From the NCBI GenBank assembly GCA_012656075.1, contig JAAKBF010000018.1, positions 434,001 through 498,000 on the forward strand: a stretch of 64,000 nt of DNA, read 5' to 3'. Each line of letters begins with the position of its first letter. The stretch's first letter is position 1. The position numbers were made by a program, and so were the translations under genes. This document shows, in pieces, positions 12,100 to 23,572 of this stretch. The notes beneath the pieces are model-generated. The model was not told the origin of the DNA, searched no databases, and worked only from the letters and a program-made list of their open reading frames with translations. Origin of the DNA: Phytophthora hibernalis (lineage: Eukaryota > Oomycota > Peronosporomycetes > Peronosporales > Peronosporaceae).

Positions 12100-13683
12100 G
12101 ATGCTGTACGTGGCACGTCATGCGTGGCCAACGGAGAAGATAGTCAACACAACAAATGTATCAAGAACTTTGTGTGGCACGATTACATCGCCGAGCCGGA
12201 CAAAGCGGCCCAAGGATGGGTGAGATCGGTGCTGGCTGAGCAATCCCCAACGGACGGCGGAATCGGCATTCCGAATATTGAGACGGAGCTGATAGCGATG
12301 GCCGCGTGCAGAGTGGGGGACTGGGCGCTCACGGAGCACAGTCACAAGCACATTATAGGTGACACACTAACAAGTAGCAGAATTAGGGGCGGAACACATA
12401 GTACCGATGAGGAGTAGCCGGCGCCGCTGCTAAGGGACGGAGTCTGGACCACGGGGAGACCGTGAGTCGAGTACGCGTTCACGGCGCGTGCAAGTGATGC
12501 TGAAGAGGAGCTGAACGACAAACGGACTTTACGTGGCACGCTACGGTTCAAGGATGGAATGATGTCGTGGTGGGGAGCAACGGGGCTTTGAATAACATGC
12601 TCGGGACGTGCCAGAGCCAAAGTCACAGAAATGAACACTAAGAGGCGAAAAGAGCGAGGGAATTTGCACACGAGTCGTTGGAGTACGTATCGATAGATAC
12701 ACTGGCCATGTGGGATGCCACAGGGGCCAAGCGGCGGTGGAGCGACTACACAGGCTTGACAGGGACGGTGACTAACAAGAAAATCGGGAATGTAGTCCAA
12801 ATAGACCAGATTCAAGGCGGAGAGGTAATCTTCAGACCCGTGGGGAGGGACATGCCTTTGCCGAGCAAGGATGCGCACATATTTTGAACCCTTTGTATCA
12901 ATTTGCTTGCCAACTTTCCAGAGATGGCGTGCAGAAAGGTGGAAACGGAGCGCGCCACGGATGCGACGATAAGCACCACCTCTTCGAAGTGGAAGCGGGC
13001 ATCTCGGCGGACATACAGCACTCATGGAGATCGCAACAAAGGAAGTTAGTCAGAGACAGGAAGGACGTGAGATCGGCTGATATGGTGGCGAAAGCATTAG
13101 AGGTGTCTCCAGCGTCGGTTTGGGTGACCCCCATCCACATCTGACGAGGATGAGGGCACACGGGGAAAGGGTCAGGTGGTGGAAGCAATCGAGGAAGCTC
13201 TACAAGTTCTGCGTAAGTGAACCGAGGACGAACGCTGCCGCGCACGCGAAAAGGCAAATACACGAGAAGTGGATTAACGCTCATGGTCGGATCGCTGCAG
13301 CGTTGGATACACTGAAGTGGAAGAAGATACACATGATGGAGGGGTGACTGCTTATCATACCCAAAACATCCTCAAACTCAAATACAACCGCTTGAGATTA
13401 TGGACGGGCAAGCAAGGAGGATACAGATGCGCAGCGCCGCAATATGCAGCGGCTCAGTCGCAAGGAACAGCCTATCTGGTCTGGCTGTGCCCAGAAGCGA
13501 AGTAGTTCTGGAACATGATCACGCGACAATGAAGTGGAGAGGACATTGAACACAAGGCGGACATGGGAATACAGGCGGTGACTGACGTGTTCAGTTTCAG
13601 CCTAAGCAAGCTGCCGCAAAGGTTGGTCGCGTGGGGTCAACAGCGACTATTGGACGATTGAGATACCCTGTACCAAGTAGCGA

Positions 13684-14389
13684 ATGACTTATGGGTGCTA
13701 CGGTGGTGACGGCGATATGGAGATGGAATGTGGATCGACTGTACAAAACCGGAACCCAGGCGGTGACTCATTCAGAAGCATTGAGGGGATGCAGAAAGTC
13801 GGTATTGGAGGAGTACAAGAGATACCGGATGGGCTGTTTACCATCACCAAGAGCACAATGGAGCGTATGTCGGTGGTTGATGCAATTGTCAAGAGGTGGT
13901 TGGACGCCACGAAGGAAGGTGTCTCCATCTACGTTGACAAGCTGATTCGAGTGGGCTTCTTTGATCGGGGCTCAAGAGGAAATCCTGGCCCAGGTGGAAG
14001 CGGCAGCGTAGTTATTGAGGTGGCGGCAGGTCACCCGAAATCCATCTCGGCGGCGACGACAGCCTTAGGCAGCCGTTCAATGACGAACAGCGTGGCGGAG
14101 TTCATCGGTCTCCACAGAGTGCTGGCGCACGCGGCGGCCAAACATTGGACAGGGTTGCACATTGTTGGTGATAGCGCGCTAATCCTGTGAATGATGGCGC
14201 AGCGTAACAAAACCAAATCCAGGCAGCTTCAGCACCGGTATCGACTCGCAAGGAAGCTGGCCGACGTATGTGTCGTGGAATCGTGGCCCCATCACTACAG
14301 AGCGCACAACAAAATGGCGTACTGGTTGGCCAACCAGGCCATGGATTCCAAGCGTATCATGATTGTACACTTCGATGATACGGAGATAT
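13684..14389 (+). pseudogene. LINE RNase H domain
   Basis: The first RNase H motif reads FFDRGSRGNPGPGGSG (Asp kept, near 13960-14010). It is followed by an alpha-helical stretch containing a Glu (NSVAEFIGLHRVL) and the second Asp in LHIVGDSALIL near 14160. The stop at 14190 is immediately followed in frame by further coding ending HYRAHNKMAYWLANQAMDS, the terminal His/Asp region. The C-terminal residues run into the truncated copia LTR at about 14389. An RNase H downstream of RT is typical of I-, Tad- and R1-like LINEs. Confidence 0.7.
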
Positions 14390-14479
14390 TTCTACCTCAC
14401 TTTAACACAAGAGAGCAACGATCTTTCCGATACGTCTAGCTTGATCTAACTATTAGACTCAATACTCCCACTATGTGTG

Positions 14480-15789
14480 CGTGGAAATTTGGAGGTCTTG
14501 TACTACGATTAGCTCTCGTAGCTTCTCGAACTGTTTTGTAGGAAGTGCTTTAGATAGAATATCGGCTTTCATTTCATCCGTCCGGCAATACGATATGCTT
14601 AACCTACCAAGTCTCGTGTAAACAATTACTTGATTTCGATGTGTTTGTTGGCTTTATGATTCCCAGGATTTTTACAGTGCAGATTGCAGCTTTGCTGTCA
14701 CACCATACTTGCACTGGAGTTGACTGCGCAAACCCCATTTCACCCAAAAGATACCATAACCACTCACTTTATTTTGCCCCTTCACTCAAGGCGATCAATT
14801 CCGCTTCAGCTGTGGATATCGAACCACATCCTTGCTTACTGCTACACCAATACACGCTTCAGCTGTGGATATCGAACCACATCCTTGCTTACTGCTACAC
14901 CAATACACGCTTCAACAAGCCATGGTAGTTCATAACCAGTTACTGACTTACGTTCTTTTGATTGACACGCGAATGCATCTATAATCAAACGGCTGAGCCG
15001 TGATTTGTTCAGATGACATTGTTTCCTCTCGAACAAGTTCAACGCCTTGGAGCTGAGGCGTTTAAACCGGATTGCAGTCCTCCAAGTTAAACTTCTTTAG
15101 GAGTTCGGCAACATATTTGCGCTGTGATATGGTCATTATTCGGTTTTTACGATCGCGTCGGACCTCCATTTTCAGAATATAATGAATATCACCCAAGTCT
15201 TTTATTTTGAACCGTTGTGATAGTTCGACCTTCAGCCGGTTAATCAAGTTCATATCTCGAGACAAGATGGTGAGGTCATCGACATTAAGCACAACAGTTA
15301 TCCAGTTCACTCCCACTTTTTGCACGTAGATACAAAACTCTTTGTGGCATCGTGCGAAACCCATTGATGTAAGGAAACGGTGTTATTTTTTTAAATACAA
15401 GATCTTGGGGCTTGTTTTAACCCGTAAAAGCTCACAGACAAACGTTTCATTACCATCTTAACGTATCCAGGAGGCTGTCGCATATATATGCGATGTTCTC
15501 CCTCCATGGAACCATTTAGGAATGCTGTGTGAACATCCATTTGGTGGATATGACAGTCCAATATTGTACCAATGACGAGGACAATTCTTAGTGATTCGAA
15601 CCTAGCCACAGGGGCATATACATCATCACAGTCAACACCATACTCTTGGTGATTACCTTTGGCTACAAGGCGAGCCTTGAATCGTTCAAGCAGTCCATCA
15701 GTATGGGATTTTCCTGCAAGGACCCAGTGACAAGGTAAGACTTTATGCCCGCGAGTTAAGCGAACTAAACGCCATGTCCCGTTTTCCAA
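14480..15789 (-). pseudogene. Copia reverse transcriptase and RNase H remnant
   Basis: Minus-strand 15789-15391 reads as the N-terminal half of a copia RT: ERFKARLVAKGNHQEYGVD, YAPVARFESLR, QMDVHTAFLNG and YGLKQAPRS. Residues of 15364-15062 continue it with VVLNVDDLTILS (the catalytic Asp pair, V-D-D) and RFKIKDLGDIHYIL. From 15000 down to about 14480, broken frames give the copia RNase H region (AELIALSEGA, NPGNHKANKHIEI, ADILSKALPTKQFEKLREL). Several stops interrupt it. Confidence 0.75.
14804..14909. repeat. Perfect 53-bp tandem duplication in copia remnant
   Basis: Two identical 53-bp copies (14804-14856 and 14857-14909) lie head to tail within the RNase H part of the copia remnant. Identity is complete, so the duplication is recent relative to the decay around it, or is an assembly duplication. 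Confidence 0.85.
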
Positions 15790-16301
15790 TAACGATTGGT
15801 ATTCTAAATCGAACGCTTGCTGAAACAGCTGTCCAACAGAGGAAAATCCATCGCCAGCGCAGATTCGAAATCTTGGAGCATTTCCACCATGCCCATCGCA
15901 ATTCGTTGTCCATAGAACTTTCGATCTGACCCCACACGGTCGTCAAACGTGTGCTGTTCACAGCCGACAATCCCAAGTTTGTGATGTATCCTTGCTGGAG
16001 GGTTTGGTTTAGCATGTTACGAATGTATCGGTCCTTCGTCCAGCGAAATTCCGCTAACGCCGCAATATCTTGGGTCGTTGTTCCAGGAGCTGGCTTCGTC
16101 AGCGTAACTTCCGTCGTGAGCATCTAACGGGGAAGAATCTGGTTCTTGGCCAGGTACACCAACTCACGGTCGCTCGCTCGCTCACGAAGATGACCGATAT
16201 CCTTCTCCTTCTAGGAGGCGAACATCTTTCGGTTGCCGTTGAATGCCAGCACGGCAAAGGTTCCCTTTGCGTCTTGCTTCACCATGGTTGAACAATACTT
16301 G

Positions 16302-16546
16302 AAATTTTCAAGCCAATGTTTATTGTTGTTATCCAATTGCTTACTCTTAAAGACTGTTGTGCTCAGTCAAAGGCAAAATGGATTGTGAGCTTCATCTTGC
16401 CAAGTGCGGCATTATCACACAGGGAAGGCACCTCTCCAGGGGGCATCCCTTGAGAGTCAAAGACTTCCTTATTTCTACCTCACTTTAACACAAGAGAGCA
16501 AAGATCTTTCCGATACGTTTAGCTTGATCTAACTATTAGACTCAAT
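16302..16546 (-). repeat. Copia 5' LTR
   Basis: The first 75 bp (16546-16471) match 14464-14389. The remaining part (16466-16302) is repeated in the opposite orientation at 18008-18175. Together they define a roughly 245-bp LTR. The next internal bases, on the minus strand at about 16285, open a short gag-like frame beginning MVKQDAKGTFAVLAFNGN. Confidence 0.6.
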
Positions 16547-16548
16547 AG

Positions 16549-16880
16549 TCGCCGGTGTATCTAGGTACATGGTAGGCCAACTGTTGCACCAGGGATTCCT
16601 CAATCGGCGCACAGGGCGCATCAAGCCTTTTCTCACAGACGACAACAAGCTGCGCCGTGTCGAGTACGTGCTCTCCTATATCGACGACGCATCGCGGGTT
16701 TTCGAACCGATGTTCGACGTGGTGCACGTCGACGAGAAATGGTTCAACGCAGACAAGGATAAGCACAGCTACATCCTCCTCAACGGCGAAGAACCGCCTC
16801 AGCGAAGCCGCAAGAGCAAAGGTTTATTACCAAACCATGTTTCTTGCCGCCGACGCCCGTCCGAGTTAAATTCCTGTTAT
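16549..16880 (+). pseudogene. Mariner-like transposase, central part, split from its N terminus
   Basis: The plus strand reads VAGVSRYMVGQLLHQGFLN, then IKPFLTDDNKLRRVEYVL, then VVHVDEKWFNADKD. The last carries the first catalytic Asp of DDE/DDD mariner transposases. Coding similarity fades after about 16840, and the C-terminal catalytic region is absent. The segment abuts the start of the copia LTR at 16546. The matching N-terminal part is in opposite orientation at 18180-18475. Confidence 0.65.
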
Positions 16881-16886
16881 TTCTAA

Positions 16887-18007
16887 TATTTCTGCATTGT
16901 CGAATAATCTTGAAAATTTATACATGTGATTTTTAAACACGATCCGCAATTTCACCTTCAACTATTAATCCCTGTCCAACATGATATCTCAAATTTGACC
17001 AGCCAACCCCACCTATTGACCTGGCATATTGACTTGTTCGGATCATTTCCAGTACTACAGAAATCGACGAGGTCCCAAACGTTGGTCCTAAAAAAGAGAG
17101 CCAATCATTCGATAGCTTCCAAATTATTTGAACAAAGTATGGGCTGGATCACTGGGTCCAAAGAGTTGAAAAAGCCTCAGGTTTTTCTTGAAGCCACCCC
17201 TTTGGGGAATCCCACTTCGCGTCCAGCCCGACGAGTAACACGCAACACTTTGCGCCGCGGCGCATCCCTCTCTCTCCCCGAACTAGCCGCGCCTCCGACG
17301 ATTCACCGCGCCGTTCCCGACGACAATGTCCAGCATGCAGCACCAAAACACGGCAGGGCGAGCGAAATACTGCCGGATTCGGTTACTACGGAGTCGTGTG
17401 CTGCTGGTATTTCTGGTACGTCGATGTCCTGCGTGCGTGTGGTGTGTGTTTCATAACAGTGCTAGCTCCTATGTCTGTTGTCTTTATGATTTGAGCGCAA
17501 GGTGGTCGCGTACGCTCTGTTTTGTCTGCATGTTTTTGTAATAGGCATTTATAAGATGCATGAATACAGTCGAGTGTTTCTACGACTCCAGGTCTTTTGC
17601 TTCCATTGGTGGCTGTCTGGCATGCAGCGATCGACAACACCACCGTCCGTTTTCGTGTGATGAATGCGGAGCAGAGCGCATCGTAAGCAGGACGGTGATC
17701 GATCTTCAGCTTTATCCAGCGTTTGCGAAGCGACCCGCTGCTGAAGACCGACCTTTGCCGTCGATGTTTAATTATAATAATGGGTGAGATGTATTGTGTT
17801 GCTAGACCTGAACTCTAAGCACCATTCCAGAACAGTGTTGTCACCGGCTCTGGTTCCGGGGCACCAGCTTGCCTCCGCCTCCGCTACTATGCCCCATTCC
17901 TTCGCCGCTATTTTTGCGTCCTCTTCTCTAGTTAGATGTTCGCCTCCGTCCAACGCCGAACATCCATTTCCATGTGATTCTGGATACCCACTTGCAGTTC
18001 GTGTCTG
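16887..18007. other. Unassigned sequence between mariner and LTR fragments
   Basis: No protein family is recognisable. A plus-strand ORF at 16926-17456 (176 residues, Pro/Arg-rich) and one at 17560-17787 with a C-x2-C pair have no identified relatives. A 19-bp word at 17034-17052 (TTGTTCGGATCATTTCCAG) recurs exactly at 18691-18709, next to the mariner terminus. Confidence 0.4.
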
Positions 18008-18175
18008 ACAGCCTTTGGCTCTCAAGGGGTGCCTGGAGAGCTGCCTTCCCCTGTGCGATGATGCCGCCTTTGGCAAGATGGAGCTCACAATCCATTTTGC
18101 CTTGGACTGAGCACAACCGTCTTTAAGTGCAAGCAATTGGATAACAACAATAAACATTGGTTTGAATTTCGACAT
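18008..18175 (+). repeat. Partial copia LTR, inverted relative to 16302-16466
   Basis: About 165 bp match the reverse complement of 16302-16466 with scattered differences, including the shared AACAACAATAAACATTGG tract. The first 75 bp of the LTR are missing here. Its end abuts the mariner N-terminal coding fragment on the minus strand. Confidence 0.75.
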
Positions 18176-18179
18176 GGGC

Positions 18180-18475
18180 AGCCCTTCGGATATTTTGCCG
18201 GTCCTCCATCGGTACCGCCTTCAACTTGGTGCACATCTCATCGTGGTTTACACTCTTCCGACCGCCGTTTTTCTTAATCTTTCTCTTGGCTGCGTTACAA
18301 GTGTCTCCATTCTTCCTTTCCATGCAGTAGCTACCATAGTCCCGTGATAGTCGACCGTCCGCGCTTCCACGACTTAGCGACCTCCGACAGGACCTCACGA
18401 GGTAGAACGCAGTTTACACTTCGCTTCAGGATCTCGTCAATGGTTTGGCGGCGCTCGTTGTCGGTTAGGTTAGGC
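18180..18475 (-). pseudogene. Mariner-like transposase, N-terminal DNA-binding part
   Basis: From ATG 18475 on the minus strand the translation begins MPNLTDNERRQTIDEILK and continues through a helix-turn-helix region to EDRQNIRRAAHV. That is the N terminus of the mariner-like transposases common in oomycetes. One frame change lies near 18350. Coding stops where the partial LTR begins. The sequence would join naturally to the plus-strand fragment beginning at 16549. Confidence 0.65.
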
Positions 18476-18699
18476 ATGGTGGTCTACGTTTGCGTGTTAA
18501 ATGCTTTGTTGTGGCCTTGGGGACATGGGAGGCCGGAGTGAGCCGGCTTCTGGGCTCGATTGTGATGGATCTACAGCGAATCACCAATAACAACAAATCT
18601 CCCTAATCGCGGAGATTTAGAGCTTTCGTTTGATCTAATCAGCATACGCATATAGTCACAAACACCGACAATAGGTCAAAAACAAAACTTTTGTTCGGA

Positions 18700-18724
18700 T
18701 CATTTCCAGACTGAGGAAGTACTT
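18700..18724. repeat. Probable mariner terminal inverted repeat
   Basis: TTTCCAGACTGAGGAAGTAC resembles the right end of the second mariner at 55918-55947 (TTTCCGGACAGAGGAAGTAT). It lies upstream of the minus-strand transposase start, as a 5' terminal repeat should. Confidence 0.5.
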
Positions 18725-19155
18725 TCTTTTCATCCATTTAAACTTTATTCGATGCTGATTAGCTCAAAATAATAGTTTGCGTCAGTTCTATTCAATGTTT
18801 AGGATAGAGTTGTATCAAAAAAGAGTAGCACCGGGACCTATGCCTCGGAAAACAAGAGCTCATTCAAGTAGCTTTCCTGAGAAAATGATTAAACTGCTGG
18901 AATCTAACGTTAGTGGAGATTGTAGCGCGTGGAATACTGATGTAGAAGAAGGCCAAACCTTCTACAGTAGAAGTGAGTGAATCAAACTGCTCGCTTTGTA
19001 TCACACGAACATCAAGGAGGTATTTCTCATCAGTGCTCGGACATTACAATAAAGTAATGCTCTACCAAACCTGCACAGCAATAGGAAATACATGTAGGGT
19101 GAGTAAATCAATAATAAATAATGGTTCAATAGCTATTGTATTGTACTCCACGCGT
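18725..19155. other. Non-coding spacer
   Basis: Only short ORFs are present (61-91 residues) with no recognisable family. Nothing else is seen between the mariner terminus and the hAT stop codon. Confidence 0.4.
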
Positions 19156-20750
19156 CTAATTATCGTCGGCAACAGCTTCGTCGACACTCATAAGGGTGTT
19201 AGCATCCCAGAACTTACGATTGGCAGAACGCGATCATCTCGAAGTTGACCGGGAGGAGCGACGATCGCTGCGGCGTCATGACGAGCTTGCACTGCGAAAA
19301 AGTCTCTCGCAGAGTTTGCTCGTCGGCGGTATAGCTGCCACGATGGGGCTGTAGCGTGGCGGCAGCTGTGGCGTGGCTGTGTCCGAGCGCAATAGCGCCG
19401 TCGCAAAGTCCTCTGCGGCATTGCGCGATCGCGTGCTCACACCGGAGTCATGCGTTGCTGGGGTGGGCTCCGCAGCCGCCTTCAACTTGAAGGGCTCCAA
19501 CGCTTCCAGTTCATCGGGTGTCAGCTCTTCTCCGCGTGCTCCAGCCACCTAATAGGAGCAACAGTTAGAAAATTAGCAACATGACATATAAATGCAACAT
19601 AAGAACACAAACCTTCACAACCGCGCTTTCAAACGCCGGGGAATGCACGATGTGGCCGTCAGGGAGCAAGTACTCCTCAGTCGCGGGGTAGATATCGGTC
19701 ATCTTGTCGAACAGGACACGGACGGCGCTCATAGAGATCGTGTCCTCCTGGAGCTTTTTGCAGACGCTGTTAAACGTCTTCAGGTTCTCTACGGGAGCGA
19801 CGACACGACGATGAACAGCTGGCTTTGGCACGAGGTCGTCCACTGCATCTACGCGCTTGATCGCGTCACGGATGCCCACGTCAGCATCATGAACGCCGAG
19901 CTCCACCGGGTCGCGTTCGCCCGCAGCGGTGCCAGTGGCGTGTGGCGTCGGAGCTCCGTGCCGTTCTTGGGGTGCGTAGCGCCGCCACCAACGTGGCCAC
20001 GGCTCCGATGAGGTCCTCGCGCTCCGCCAAATACCGTTTGGTCGCCAGGTTGAAACGGTGTGAAGCGCAGCCAACCAATGGGATGCCGAACATCGTCGCC
20101 GTCAGCTGATTGGTGACGCAGTTGTCACCAATCAAAAAGAGTAAGTGTTCTGGTGATTGGCCATAAATGGCCAAAATGCTCCGAATGAACGCAACGTGAG
20201 ACGCGGCCGTCTGGTCCGCCTTGTCAAGTGGGGCCACCCCTAATAGCACGTAGTGCAGCGGGCCATCGCGCCAAAACACAATGCATGTGGCCACGAAGTG
20301 CTCAGCAAAGTACAGCCAGCCGTCGTACATGACGCCATAGATCGGCGGGATGATGGCAGCAATCGCTCGCTCGACGGCCTTGGTTGTCTCGGCCATGTAC
20401 CGTTTCAACGTCTTCGAGCAGATGGGCTTGAGACGCGCCATGGAGCGGGTGAGGGGCTGGTCGACCTCAGACACAGGCATGTTGCGGTCGACCACCCACT
20501 CGATCCAGTGGTAGATGTTGGCGATCTTGTCGTTGACAAAGCCGAAGGAGTGCAGGGTTCCGGCGGGCGAGCTGGCATGCCCGAGGTAGTCGGCCTCGTA
20601 CTCGGCGTGCTTGTCCTTCAGGTGGCTCACGAGGTTGCCGTAGCCACTGGAGGGAAGCTGGTGTCGCACCGTACCGCAGTACTTGCACTTGAAGTAGTGG
20701 TCGGGGAGAGCGGCGAAGAGCACGCGGCAGATGTCGGCGTTCTTGGCCAT
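19156..20750 (-). pseudogene. hAT-family transposase with one intron and frameshifts
   Basis: The frame starts at ATG 20750. A BED-type zinc finger comes first (CKYC, then H-x5-H near residues 23-55). The RNase-H-like core includes YGVMYDGWLYFAEHF, with the first catalytic Asp, and FLIGDNCVTN. A 64-nt GT-AG intron spans 19612-19549. The C-terminal dimerisation region is clear (PPTSKLCERLF, then FEMIAF, ending FWDANTLM...VADDN before TAG 19156). Frame changes lie near 19990-20020, at a T5 run near 19280 (one T apparently missing) and near 19225. Apart from these the element is complete. Confidence 0.75.
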
Positions 20751-21194
20751 CGTTTGGGGAGGAGGAGGAGTTGCTGGGGAATGATAGAATGAGCTAGTAG
20801 CCCGCCCAAGCTGTCACTGTCGTTTGGATAAAATCACTGGAGGAGGGAGACTCTACGTAAAAGACTTGGCTTCACTATGTTCTTGAAAATGGCTACTTAG
20901 TACATGTATTGTCAGCGAATACCGGTAGCATTAATACAGCCCTGTAGCGTAGTACAATAATAATAATTGTGATAGTAAAGTACAAATGTTATTAATTATA
21001 TTATATTTTTCCGAGCACTGTTTCTCACGATATCTTCACGCGAGACTCGGCTGTAGTGCGAACTATAAAACGCACCGGTACCGTGCGTTTCTACGTCCAA
21101 GTAGCTTTCGTTTCGAAGGAATCGAGAGAAAGCAAATTACCAGCGCTCGTTTAGTCATCGACTAGACAATACACACAACTACGCAGCACTTAGT
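20751..21194. other. Intergenic region
   Basis: This lies upstream of the hAT transposase and downstream of the receptor-kinase stop. It is AT-rich around 20930-21010. No gene or clear repeat is seen. Confidence 0.5.
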
Positions 21195-23572
21195 TTACAA
21201 TTTAAACGCCTCTCGTTGTAGTGTCCGGAGAGCGTAAGCGATTTTCAACGCTGGTGGCCGATCTCGAGACTCCTGGGACATACACTGCTTCGCCAGCTCG
21301 AGAATAATAGGAGGACAGGTATCACTAAACGTGGGTCGAAGGTTGCCACTTGCTATCATTTGCAAGATAGTTACGTCGTCGAGTGGGTTTCCGTCGTTAT
21401 CAACAGCATCTTCGTACGGAAGCACATGAGTATCGAATTCCGAGAGCAGCACGCCGAACGCAAAAATGTCTGCACACTGGTCATAATCGCTGCTGCCTGA
21501 AATTATCTCTGGAGCAAGCCACCTCCTCATTCCGATCCACGTCATCATGGTGTCGTTCCTTGATCGGAATCCTGAGACGCCAACGTCGGTGAGTTTTGCT
21601 CGCATGTCTGCTGAGATCAATACGTTGCTCGATTTCAGAGTGTGATGCACTAACGGTGGAGTGAACGAGTGCACGTACACCAAAGCTTCAATCACATCGA
21701 CAGCGAGTTGCACTTTAACCCGAGTCCAGTAACGCGGCAGTGAGGGAGCTAGATACGAATGCAGGTCACCATTTTCCACGAACTCGAACAACGCTTGCAG
21801 GTCAGATCCAGAACTCCAGGCCGCTCCAATCAAGGCAACAATATTAGGGTGATCCAGCTTGGAGATCAGCTTGATCTCCTCCACGAAAGCCTGCGTGCGC
21901 TCCGTGATAACATCATCATTGAGGATCCGTTTCGATGCGAGAAGCTCGGAATTCCGATACCTGACGAGCCATACTACACCAAATGACCCGCTTCCAATTA
22001 ACCTGATGTCCTCGATGTCGTCACAATTTACCTGGAGTGCCAGAAGCTCGAGGTCGTTCCAAATCGCCATTGCTCGCTGTTTGCTTGATTCTCTTTGCAT
22101 GTTCTTGTGCACACCTTTGGCTCGCTCCAATTTGTGCTGCTTCCAGTAGTAACCAGCGGTGGCAGTAAGCGCAACCACCACGATGGAAATGACGACAATG
22201 GCAACCATGAGCATCGAACCCGCTTGGCTTACACCGCTACTGATGCCATCATTGTCCACGCTGGTTGATCCAGATATATGGGTTGTTCCGCGACCACTGG
22301 AGGCTGAAGAAGACGCAGAAGTTTCCACCTCGTGCAGATTGATCGAACATACGACAACGTTGTTTTTCCCAACAGTGTGCTGATCAGAGCGACTGCAGTT
22401 TGGATCTGACAGGAAATCGTCGTTAGTTAAGTCCAAACTTGTAAGAGCTTCCAAAAGTTGATATGTTCTTCCGTGAAGGTGCGGCTTGTTAACGGGTTGT
22501 TGTGAATGGTGAGCTTGGTCAAGTTTTGGAGAGTAAAGACAACTGCTGGAATCTCGGTTAGATTGTTGTCATTCAGGTACCTGTTCTCCGTCGTAACAAT
22601 CCAAACAGCACGTAAATCTCTAGCAAAATGCGCAGATCTTCAAGCAAACACGTACAGATTGGTCAAACTCGGAAAACTGCCTTCGAACGTAGACACATTG
22701 TTCTCACACAAGTCCCTGCAATAAACACACAAGATCAGTCAATCCCTCTTCAACATTTCATCTATTATGAAAAGTTCCAACGCACAACAGAGTCAACTTC
22801 TCCCAGCTAATGGACGAGTTCACCGTCGTGATATAGTTGCTGCTGAGATGTCTACAGAACAACAAACAAAAAATGCGTTAGCTGTCTCAATTAGTCTTCC
22901 AGCTTCAGTGCCAACTCACAGCCTTGTCACGTTCTGCAGTGATGCTAGATGTGACGGAAATTCCGCAAGCAGCGTGTTTGAGAGCGACAGTTCTGTGATC
23001 GACCTGGGAACCAGGCTTGGGATGTCGTAAATTCTGTCGGAGAGGTTCATCGCCACCAAGCTCACGGATGTTACTTGCGACTGTGACGTGAGTAAATTGT
23101 CGTCAAGGTCCAACTGAACGACTCTGCTCTTGGTGATCTGCTGGTAGCCGCTACCACCTTGGATCCACACGTAGTTAGTCTGGGGTGACAGTACCAATTG
23201 TCCTATTGAGGTAACAATGTCGTTGTCGGCAGTAGCGTAGCTAGTATTGCTGGTACTGTCTTCAGCATCGTACGAGATCAGGAAGATGAATTTTGTTGGA
23301 TCGGAGTTGTTGGCGCCGAAAGCTTGGAAACACGAGTACTTGCACCCGTCATCACCAACGTTGGAGCAGTTTGTAGGAAATTCAGCAGAACTGGAGCTGG
23401 AACTTTGGCAGTCCGTGTAATTGTACGTCAAGCACGGTTCGTATGCTCCACAGAAATCGTTGCCACAGGACGTGGTTAGTGTTTTCGCTGCGGCTGAACA
23501 CACTTGAGCTGCAGTTCCCTCAAAAACAAGTAGAACCACAATTGCTACCGTGGACATTGAACAACGAAACAT
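21195..23572 (-). CDS. LRR receptor-like kinase with degenerate catalytic loop (predicted pseudokinase)
   Basis: ATG 23572 opens a signal peptide (about 25 residues), then a Cys-rich ectodomain and leucine-rich repeats. Three phase-2 introns at 22919-22852, 22785-22716 and 22655-22581 (68-75 nt, GT-AG) separate exons of 66 and 60 nt, each encoding about one LRR. The last exon carries a TM helix (AGSMLMVAIVVISIVVVALTA) and a TKL-type kinase domain. The Gly loop GSGSFGVV, Lys in LLASKR, Glu in VEEIK, Asp of D-V-G and APE are kept. The HRD loop is HHTLKSSN, so the catalytic Asp is Thr (codon 21641-21639). DFG is DVG. One base seems missing in a T4 run at about 22457, shifting frame between LRR exon and kinase. 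It probably acts as a membrane signalling scaffold rather than an active kinase (inference). Confidence 0.85.

Larger units (their letters stand above)
4850..14389 (+). mobile_element. Degenerate LINE (non-LTR) retrotransposon with RNase H
   Basis: A long stretch of broken plus-strand coding sequence follows non-LTR order: zinc-knuckle ORF1, AP-type endonuclease, reverse transcriptase and RNase H. An OTU-like segment lies between ORF1 and the endonuclease. Stops and frame changes are frequent except across the RT. The 3' end is cut by the truncated LTR of a copia element at about 14389. The 5' limit is uncertain and is placed just after the Crypton-like remnant. Component domains are listed separately. 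Confidence 0.75.
14389..16546 (-). mobile_element. Internally deleted Ty1/copia LTR retrotransposon
   Basis: On the minus strand an LTR starts near 16546 (TGAGTCTAATAG) and runs to about 16302. A copy of its first 75 bp recurs at 14464-14389 as a truncated 3' LTR, preceded by a purine-rich tract. Between them lie RT-N (15789-15391), RT-C (15364-15062) and RNase H remnants (about 15000-14480). The internal region is only about 1.8 kb against the usual 4-5 kb. Protease and integrase are missing. Confidence 0.75.

Noticed and set aside
14389..14464. Duplicated 75 bp first read as a second 5'-truncated LINE 3' end at 16471-16546
   Set aside because: Position next to a purine-rich tract and adjacent to copia RT and gag sequence shows it is the copia LTR; the LINE ends where the LTR begins.
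20253..20792. 179-residue plus-strand ORF opposite the hAT transposase
   Set aside because: Antisense shadow of a clear BED-finger transposase; composition (Gly/Val/His/Arg) follows from reverse reading.
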